Source: Myxococcota bacterium (GTDB lineage Bacteria > Myxococcota_A > UBA9160 > UBA6930). Taken from it: a stretch of DNA of 64,000 nucleotides. The notes under the pieces were generated by a model. That model worked only from the letters and a program-made list of their open reading frames with translations, made no database searches and was not told where the DNA came from. A program made the translations under genes and the position numbers. Every line of letters starts with the position of its first letter. Position 1 is the stretch's first letter. This document shows, piece by piece, positions 58,589-64,000 of the stretch. The stretch lies in the NCBI GenBank assembly GCA_028285625.1, contig JANQOX010000012.1:1-64000 (forward strand), read 5' to 3'.

Positions 58589-59425
58589 CTAGAGCGCCTC
58601 GCGCGCGAATCGGTCGAGTACCGGCAGCACCTCGTCGCGAGGCGCCGACGGCAGGCGCAGCACCACCTCGGTGACGCCCGCCTCTCGGTAGTGGTCGAGC
58701 TTGCCGGGCGCGGGCAGTACACCCATGGGTACCACGTGAACGCCTGCGGGGTCTCGGCCAGCCGTCTCGAAGGCAGCCCGTAGCTGCGGAACCGCTTCGC
58801 GCACGCCGGCACCGCCGATGGGGAGCCAGCCGTCCGCCCACTCGGCGATGTGCGCGAACAGCTTGGGTCCGGCGGCGCCGCCCACGAGCGTGCGCGGCCG
58901 CGGCCGCTGCACGGGCTTCGGCCATTGCCAGCTCGGCGCGAAGCGCACGTGGTCCCCCTGGTACTGCGCGACCTCGTCGCGCCAGAGCGCCTGCATGGCG
59001 AGCATCGTCTCGCGGACGTACGCGCGGCGCTCGCCGTAGGCCACGCCGTGGCTGGCCATCTCTTCGCGGTTCCAGCCGTAGCCCACGCCCACCACCACGC
59101 GGCCCTCGCTCAGCAGGTCGAGTGTCGCGATCGACTTGGCCAGCGCGATCGGGTCGTGCTGGGCCACCAGCGCGATGCCCGTGCCGAGCAGGATGCGCTC
59201 GGTCACCGACGACGCCGCGGCCAGGGCGATCCAGGGGTCGAGGGTGCGCTTGTACTCCTCGGCCAGCTCGGCCTCGCCGGTGGGCGGAGGCGTCTCGCGG
59301 CTGGTGGGGATGTGGGTGTGCTCGGGGACGTAGAGAGAGTGGAAGCCGCGCGCCTCGGCCTCGCGCGCCAGATCCGCGGGCCCCATGGACCGATCGGTGG
59401 CGAATTGGGTCAGACCGACGTGCAA
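58589..59425 (-). CDS. LLM class flavin-dependent oxidoreductase
   Basis: A 278-residue luciferase-like protein. HVGLTQFATDRSMGPADLAR, RGFHSLYVPEHTHIPTSRET, ERILLGTGIALVAQHDPIAL and GRVVVGVGYGWNREEMASHG are highly typical of the TIGR03619-type F420/FMN subfamily. TTG start at 59425 with GGAG five bases upstream; it was chosen because no ATG lies near this ribosome site. A KstR-like palindrome lies 36-55 bases upstream. Divergent from the ferredoxin oxidoreductase. Confidence 0.88.
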   Translation of the reverse strand: MHVGLTQFATDRSMGPADLAREAEARGFHSLYVPEHTHIPTSRETPPPTGEAELAEEYKRTLDPWIALAAASSVTERILLGTGIALVAQHDPIALAKSIATLDLLSEGRVVVGVGYGWNREEMASHGVAYGERRAYVRETMLAMQALWRDEVAQYQGDHVRFAPSWQWPKPVQRPRPRTLVGGAAGPKLFAHIAEWADGWLPIGGAGVREAVPQLRAAFETAGRDPAGVHVVPMGVLPAPGKLDHYREAGVTEVVLRLPSAPRDEVLPVLDRFAREAL

Positions 59426-59460
59426 AGGGTCTCCAGGGGGAGCGGGGTGGCTCCCAGGAA

Positions 59461-59480
59461 TAGAACTTGTTTCAATTCTA
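59461..59480 (+). promoter_or_regulatory. KstR-like operator between divergent genes
   Basis: TAGAACTTGTTTCA (59461-59474) fits the actinobacterial KstR consensus TNNAACNNGTTNNA at every fixed base. The larger block 59461-59480 also has outer arms TAGAA/TTCTA. It is the only such site noticed in a gap between genes here. It lies between an LLM gene (start 59425) and the ferredoxin oxidoreductase (start 59486), close enough to control both. KstR is a TetR-type repressor of cholesterol catabolism; whether this organism has one is unknown. Confidence 0.5.
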
Positions 59481-59485
59481 CCTTC

Positions 59486-62400
59486 GTGGCCCATTCCGTC
59501 GACGGCGACTACCAGCTCGACCACCGCTACACCCGCGAGCGGGGGCGCGTCTACCTGTCGGGCGTACAGGCGCTGGTTCGCCTGCCCATGCTGCAGCACG
59601 AGCGCGACACCCGGGCCGGGCTCGACACGGCGGGCTTCATCTCGGGCTACCGCGGCTCGCCACTCGGCACCTTCGACATGGCGCTCTGGCAGGCGCGTGC
59701 TCATCTGGAGAGCCACCAGGTCCACTTCGAACCCGGCGTGAACGAGGACCTGGCCGCCACCGCCGTATGGGGCTCGCAGCAGGCGAACCTGATGCCGGGC
59801 GCGCGACACGACGGGGTGTTCGGCATCTGGTACGGCAAGGGCCCCGGCGTGGACCGTTCATGCGATGCGCTGAAGCACGCCAACTACGCGGGCACCGCAC
59901 CGCACGGCGGCGTGCTCGCCCTGTGCGGCGACGACCCGGCCGCCAAGTCGTCGTCGATCGCGCACCAGAGCGAGCACGCGCTCATCCACTGCGGCATCCC
60001 CGTGCTGAACCCCGCGAACGTGCAGGAATACCTCGACCTGGGCGTGGCCGGGTTCGCGCTCTCGCGCTACGCGGGGTGCTGGGTCGGGTTCAAGTGCCTG
60101 ACCGACACCGTCGACAGTGCGGCGTCGGTCGAGATCGGCCCCGAGCGCATGCGCCTGCGCGAGCCCGACTACGAGCGGCCGCCGGGGCTGCACATCGCGT
60201 GGTCGAACCTGCCGCTCCAGGTCGAGCATCGCCTCTACCAACAGCGGCTGCCGGCCGCGCAGGCCTTCGTGCGCGCCAACCGGCTCGACCGCGTGGTGAT
60301 GGGCAGCGAGCAAGCGCGGCTGGGCATCGTGACCGCGGGCAAGGCCTACCTCGACGTGCGTCAAGCGCTCGAAGAACTGGGCATCGACGACGCCCGCGCC
60401 CGGGAGATGGGGCTCGCGGTGTACAAGGTCGCGATGACGTGGCCGCTCGAGCCCGAGGGACTCGGCGAGTTCGCGAGCGGTCTCGAGAGCCTGCTCGTGG
60501 TGGAAGAGAAACGGCCGATCCTCGAGGACCAGATCGCTCGCCTGCTCTACAACCTGCCCGAACGCCCCCTGCTCGTGGGCAAGCGCGACGAAGCGGGCGC
60601 GCCCTGCATCCCGGCCGAAGGCGAGTTGTCCCCGCAAGCCGTGGGTGAGGCGATTCGCGCGTGGATCGGCCGGCGGGCGCCCGAGGCGGTGACGTCGCTG
60701 CAGGCGCCGCCCGCACCGCCGCCGCAGCTCGCCGCCACCGGCCGCATGCGGCTGCCGGCCTTCTGCTCGGGCTGCCCGCACAACAGCTCGACGGTGGTGC
60801 CCGAGGGCAGCGCGGCGCTCGGCGGCATCGGCTGTCACGGCATGGCCGTGTGGCTGCCGGGTCGCAACACCCTGGCCGTGACCCAGATGGGGGGCGAGGG
60901 CGCCAACTGGATCGGCATCGCACCGTTCACCGACACGCCGCACATGTTCCAGAACGTGGGCGACGGCACCTACTTCCACTCTGGCCTGCTCGCGATCCGC
61001 GCGGCGGTGACCGCCGGGGTGAACCTGACCTACAAGGTGCTCGTCAACGGAGCCGTGGCCATGACCGGCGGCCAGCTGGTGGACGGCGAAGCCCTCGAAG
61101 GCGAGGTGACCGTCCCCGAGGTCGCGCGCCAGCTCGCCGCCGAAGGCGTCGAGCGCATCGCCGTCGTCGGCCCCGAGCCCGAGAAGTACCCGAAGGACGC
61201 GGGCTTCCCGGCGGGCGTGACGTTCCACCATCGAGACGAGATCGATCGCGTGCAGCGCGACCTACGAGGGGTGCGCGGTGTATCGGCCCTGATCTACGAC
61301 CAGACCTGCGCCGCCGAGGCGCGGCGGCTGCGGCGCAAAGGCGAGTTCCCGGAACCCGACCGGCGCGTGCTCATCCAGCAAGACGTCTGCGAAGGCTGCG
61401 GCGACTGCTCGGTACAGAGCAACTGCATCTCGATCGAGCCCGTCGAGACCGCCGTGGGGCGCAAGCGCCGCATCAACCAGTCGTCGTGCAACAAGGACTT
61501 CTCCTGCCTGAAGGGCTACTGCCCGAGCTTCGTCACGGTGCTGGGCGGAGAACTCCGCACCTCGAAGGGCGCAGACGCAGACGAGAGCGACCCCGCAGCC
61601 GGGCTCCCGATGCCGCCGCTCGCGCCGTGTGACGACCCGTGGAACGTGCTGCTGGCCGGCATCGGGGGCAGCGGTGTCGTCACCGTCGGCGCGATCCTCG
61701 CCATGGCGGCCCACCTGGAGGGCCGCGGCTGCTCCGAACTCGACGTCACCGGGCTCGCCCAGAAGAACGGGCCGGTGTCGAGCCACGTCCGAATCGCGCA
61801 CGACCCGGACCGACTTCACGCCACGCGCATTGCCGTGGGTGCGGCCGACCTCGTGATCGGCTGCGACCTGGTCGTCGCGACCAGCCCCGAGAACCTGCCG
61901 CGCATCGGCAAGGAGCGGACCACCGCCGTGGTCAACGGCTCGGTGGCGCCCACCGCCGACTTTGCCGGCGACCCCGACATGGACCTCTCGGCCGCGCCCC
62001 TCGAGCACGCCGTCCGCGAGGCCGCCGGCCCCGAACGGACGCATGTGCTGCCGGTGGGCGAGTGGGCCACGGCCCTGCTCGGGGACGCCATCGGCGCGAA
62101 CATGATGCTGCTCGGCTACGCCTTCCAACGCGGCCAGCTGCCGGTCTCGCTGGCGGCGATCGATCGCGCCATCGATCTGAACGGCCGCGCCATCGCCATG
62201 AATCGGCGCGCCTTCGCCTACGGCCGGCTGGCTGCGCACGATCGGGCGGCGCTCGAGAAGCGCGCGGCGCCGCTGCTCCGGGTCGGCGCCGAGACGTTGC
62301 CGACCACGCTCGACGAGGTGGTGCGCGACCGCGAGCGGAGACTCACCGACTACCAGAACGAGGCCTACGCCCGCCGCTACCGCACCCTGGTCGATCGGGC

Positions 62401-62947
62401 GCGCGCCGCGGAGAAGCAGCTGGGCCGGGAAGGCCTCGCCCTCGCCGTGGCCCACGGCTACCACCGCCTGCTCGCCTACAAGGACGAGTACGAGGTGGCG
62501 CGCCTGTTCACGACCGGCGCCCTCCAGGAGCAGCTGGCCCGGGAGTTCCAGGGCGAGACCCGCCTGCGCTTCCACCTCTCGCCGCAGTTCCTGCCCGACT
62601 GGCTCGCGCCACGCGACCCCGAGACGGGCCGCCTGCCCAAGTGGACCCTCGGGCCCTGGATCCTCGTGGTGTTTCGCGTGCTGGCGCGCCTCAAGTTCTT
62701 GCGGGGCACCGCCCTCGACCTGCCGGGGCGAACCGCGCATCGCAAGATGGAACGCACGCTCATCCGCGACTACGAGCGCACCCTCGAGGAGGTGCTCGGC
62801 GGGCTCGACGCGGGCCGCTTCGACGTGGCGGTCGAACTCGCCGCACTGCCGCAGCACATCCGCGGCTACGACTCGGTCAAGGAACAGACGGTGCACGAGG
62901 CGCGGGAGCGCAAGGCCGAGCTGCTGACGCGCTTTCGCGAGGTCTAA
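59486..62947 (+). CDS. Indolepyruvate-type 2-oxoacid:ferredoxin oxidoreductase, single-chain
   Basis: A 1153-residue fused alpha/beta/gamma oxidoreductase. The N-terminal pyrimidine domain starts YTRERGRVYLSGVQALVRLP with TAGFISGYRGSPLGTFD. The TPP/Mg region has FCSGCPHNSST and GGIGCHGMAVWLPGRN (about residues 425-455) and MGGEGANWIG. A ferredoxin-type cluster follows (CEGCGDCSVQSNC at about 635, plus CNKDFSCLKGYCPSF). The C-terminal gamma domain includes LLAGIGGSGVVTVGAILAMA. It oxidises an aromatic or branched 2-oxoacid to the acyl-CoA and reduces ferredoxin. The GTG at 59486 has no ribosome site, so a leaderless start is possible. Confidence 0.92.
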   Translation: MAHSVDGDYQLDHRYTRERGRVYLSGVQALVRLPMLQHERDTRAGLDTAGFISGYRGSPLGTFDMALWQARAHLESHQVHFEPGVNEDLAATAVWGSQQANLMPGARHDGVFGIWYGKGPGVDRSCDALKHANYAGTAPHGGVLALCGDDPAAKSSSIAHQSEHALIHCGIPVLNPANVQEYLDLGVAGFALSRYAGCWVGFKCLTDTVDSAASVEIGPERMRLREPDYERPPGLHIAWSNLPLQVEHRLYQQRLPAAQAFVRANRLDRVVMGSEQARLGIVTAGKAYLDVRQALEELGIDDARAREMGLAVYKVAMTWPLEPEGLGEFASGLESLLVVEEKRPILEDQIARLLYNLPERPLLVGKRDEAGAPCIPAEGELSPQAVGEAIRAWIGRRAPEAVTSLQAPPAPPPQLAATGRMRLPAFCSGCPHNSSTVVPEGSAALGGIGCHGMAVWLPGRNTLAVTQMGGEGANWIGIAPFTDTPHMFQNVGDGTYFHSGLLAIRAAVTAGVNLTYKVLVNGAVAMTGGQLVDGEALEGEVTVPEVARQLAAEGVERIAVVGPEPEKYPKDAGFPAGVTFHHRDEIDRVQRDLRGVRGVSALIYDQTCAAEARRLRRKGEFPEPDRRVLIQQDVCEGCGDCSVQSNCISIEPVETAVGRKRRINQSSCNKDFSCLKGYCPSFVTVLGGELRTSKGADADESDPAAGLPMPPLAPCDDPWNVLLAGIGGSGVVTVGAILAMAAHLEGRGCSELDVTGLAQKNGPVSSHVRIAHDPDRLHATRIAVGAADLVIGCDLVVATSPENLPRIGKERTTAVVNGSVAPTADFAGDPDMDLSAAPLEHAVREAAGPERTHVLPVGEWATALLGDAIGANMMLLGYAFQRGQLPVSLAAIDRAIDLNGRAIAMNRRAFAYGRLAAHDRAALEKRAAPLLRVGAETLPTTLDEVVRDRERRLTDYQNEAYARRYRTLVDRARAAEKQLGREGLALAVAHGYHRLLAYKDEYEVARLFTTGALQEQLAREFQGETRLRFHLSPQFLPDWLAPRDPETGRLPKWTLGPWILVVFRVLARLKFLRGTALDLPGRTAHRKMERTLIRDYERTLEEVLGGLDAGRFDVAVELAALPQHIRGYDSVKEQTVHEARERKAELLTRFREV

Positions 62948-62962
62948 CCCGACTCGCTTGGC

Positions 62963-63637
62963 CTAGCCGAGGTCGCTTCGCTCGTACCGGTACTCGCGGC
63001 CGACGGCATGCAGCCGATGGCGCGGCCCCGGCGCCTGGGGATCGCCCGCATCGTATCCAGCGTCGCCCGGGTAGAGCATCGTCGCACCCGCTTCGCCCGG
63101 GCAGATGCGAGGGCGAAACACCAGCGGGTCGGCCGTGGCGAGCCCGGCATGGGCATCGCCTGCGCTCGCGTACCCGAGCAGCCAGGTCACCGTCACGAAC
63201 GTCGGCGGTGCGAGACGGATCTCGCCCGCTTCGTGCGCGCGCAGGGTCGCTTGCGCGTCGAGCCAGCGGTGATCGACGATCTCCGAGCCATCCACGCGGA
63301 CGGCCTCGCGCCCCGACTCGACGCCGAGGAAGAACCAGGTATCGAAGCGACGCGGCGAGATCTCGGGCGTGATCCAGCGCGAGATGGTCACGAGTCCCGT
63401 CGGCGCCACGCGCAGCCCGGCCTCTTCGTGGGTCTCGCGCACGGCGGCGCGCAGGGCCGCGTCCTTGGGGTCGTCGTGGGCGTCGCGCTCGTTCGGCTCG
63501 ACCTTGCCGCCGGGGAACACCCAGGGGCCCGGGCGGCCGTCCTTGCGCGGCGCACGCTGGAGCAACAGCAGCTCCGGTCTGCGCGCCGCGTCGCGCAGCA
63601 GCACGACCGTGGCCGACGGCTCGGGTTCGGGCGCCAT
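62963..63637 (-). CDS. Nudix hydrolase (CoA-pyrophosphatase/NUDT19-like candidate)
   Basis: A 224-residue Nudix protein. The Nudix box is present as FPGGKVEPNERD, then an insertion, then AALRAAVRETHEEAGL. The gap between the first Glu and the R-E-x-x-E-E-x-G half is longer than the standard seven residues, as in NUDT19/NUDT7-like CoA hydrolases. ISRWITPEISPRRFDTWFFL fits that group as well. Trimming acyl-CoA or CoA would make sense in this gene set, but other substrates are possible. Convergent with the ferredoxin oxidoreductase, 15 bases between stops. Confidence 0.87.
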   Translation of the reverse strand: MAPEPEPSATVVLLRDAARRPELLLLQRAPRKDGRPGPWVFPGGKVEPNERDAHDDPKDAALRAAVRETHEEAGLRVAPTGLVTISRWITPEISPRRFDTWFFLGVESGREAVRVDGSEIVDHRWLDAQATLRAHEAGEIRLAPPTFVTVTWLLGYASAGDAHAGLATADPLVFRPRICPGEAGATMLYPGDAGYDAGDPQAPGPRHRLHAVGREYRYERSDLG

Positions 63638-63639
63638 GC

Positions 63640-64000
63640 CTAGCTCGGAGGCGACCAGGCCGCGAGCAGGTCTTCGCTGCGGACCAGCGTGGCCACGGCA
63701 CCGAGGGTGTGATCGAAGACCGACTCCACGTGACTCTGGGGGAATCCCGCCACCGCATCGCGCGGCAGCACCACCTGATAGGAGCTGTTCACGGCATCGA
63801 AGGTGAGCGCCTGGATCGCCACGTTCACCGAAACACCCACGCCCACGAGCGTGGTCACCCCCAGATTGCGGAGCACGAAGTCGAGCTCGGTACCCTGGAA
63901 GGGCGAGAGCCCGTGCAATCGCGACAGCACGATGTCGCGCTCGTCGAGTTCGATCTCGGGCACCAGCGCCGCGGCGTCGGAACCCGGATGCAGCTTGACC
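63640..64000 (-). CDS. Isochorismatase-family hydrolase, N-terminus beyond window edge
   Basis: At least 120 C-terminal residues are visible; the frame is open to base 63999. FQGTELDFVLRNLGVTTLVG is the typical F-x-G-T-x-L-D-x-x-L-R motif. The segment VGVSVNVAIQALTFDAVNSS aligns with the loop that carries the nucleophilic cysteine (usually T-x-x-C-V), but no cysteine is present, and YQVVLPRDAVAG follows. It therefore belongs to a cysteine-less branch and may not be an amidase. It lies two bases upstream of the Nudix gene and is probably cotranscribed with it. Confidence 0.8.
   Translation of the reverse strand, partial: VKLHPGSDAAALVPEIELDERDIVLSRLHGLSPFQGTELDFVLRNLGVTTLVGVGVSVNVAIQALTFDAVNSSYQVVLPRDAVAGFPQSHVESVFDHTLGAVATLVRSEDLLAAWSPPS

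Noticed and set aside
1-64000. tRNA, rRNA, CRISPR arrays, insertion sequences, phage or toxin-antitoxin genes
   Set aside because: None was seen: no cloverleaf-like or rRNA stretches, no regularly spaced repeats beyond the short tandem units listed, and no transposase or integrase motifs.

Overview
This is a very GC-rich window, about 70% G+C by eye, with tightly packed genes and no intergenic gap over about 210 bases. It looks like a chromosomal segment of a free-living, aerobic, Gram-negative-type bacterium with a large acyl-CoA catabolic gene set. A YheU-family protein, a large single-chain indolepyruvate-type ferredoxin oxidoreductase, a DUF3604 remnant and an AlgI/AlgX-like pair fit a proteobacterial or deltaproteobacterial-grade lineage such as Myxococcota or Binatota. 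The catabolic genes (paired short and long acyl-CoA dehydrogenases, CaiB/BaiF CoA-transferases, LLM flavoproteins, DUF35/thiolase) resemble steroid and isoprenoid degraders, including actinobacteria. The taxon cannot be fixed from this sequence. No rRNA, tRNA, CRISPR array, insertion sequence or phage gene was seen.

Layout. Bases 1-1058 (-): start of a secreted beta-helix-like protein that runs off the edge. 1260-2809 (+): amidohydrolase and cupin. 2806-12062 (-): a ten-gene operon with mostly 4-base start/stop overlaps (acyl-CoA dehydrogenase, racemase-like CoA-transferase, two hot-dog hydratase subunits, acyl-CoA dehydrogenase, CoA-transferase, SDR, Old Yellow Enzyme, phosphotransferase, phosphatase-like), driven by a promoter that contains a GATACG palindrome. 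12225-15155 (+), divergent: a TPP lyase and a CoA-transferase arranged like oxalyl-CoA decarboxylase and formyl-CoA transferase. 15297-20032: glycosyltransferase, SDR, acyl-CoA ligase, SnoaL-like protein. 20111-27494 (+): methyltransferase, ABM monooxygenase, four acyl-CoA dehydrogenases, a crotonase, an amidohydrolase. 27561-30280 (+): MBOAT acyltransferase and an AlgX/AlgJ-like protein. 30940-38876 (+): hydantoinase B and A, double hot-dog protein, acyl-CoA ligase, P450, behind a promoter/operator and a triplicated Shine-Dalgarno repeat. 39037-45204: SDR on one side, and on the other two amidohydrolases, a TetR regulator (the only regulator seen) and two alpha/beta hydrolases. 45326-48048: two exported proteins of unknown function and a DUF3604 pseudogene. 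48059-55636 (-): a seven-gene operon (long/short acyl-CoA dehydrogenase pair, HMG-CoA-synthase-like/DUF35 fusion, SCP2-type thiolase, two crotonases, acyl-CoA dehydrogenase) that resembles the actinobacterial steroid side-chain igr operon. 55765-63637: three LLM flavoproteins, YheU, a VOC protein, the ferredoxin oxidoreductase and a Nudix hydrolase. 63640-64000 (-): truncated isochorismatase-family gene.

Working together. CoA ligases and CoA-transferases would activate carboxylic acids. Nine acyl-CoA dehydrogenases, hot-dog hydratases, crotonases and SDRs would oxidise and hydrate the chains, and thiolase/DUF35 would cleave them. P450, LLM and OYE proteins would oxidise or reduce rings and alkyl groups. 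Shared palindromes in front of the two large acyl-CoA dehydrogenase operons suggest one regulator controls both. The substrate (sterol, terpenoid or other branched or cyclic compound) is inferred, not shown.
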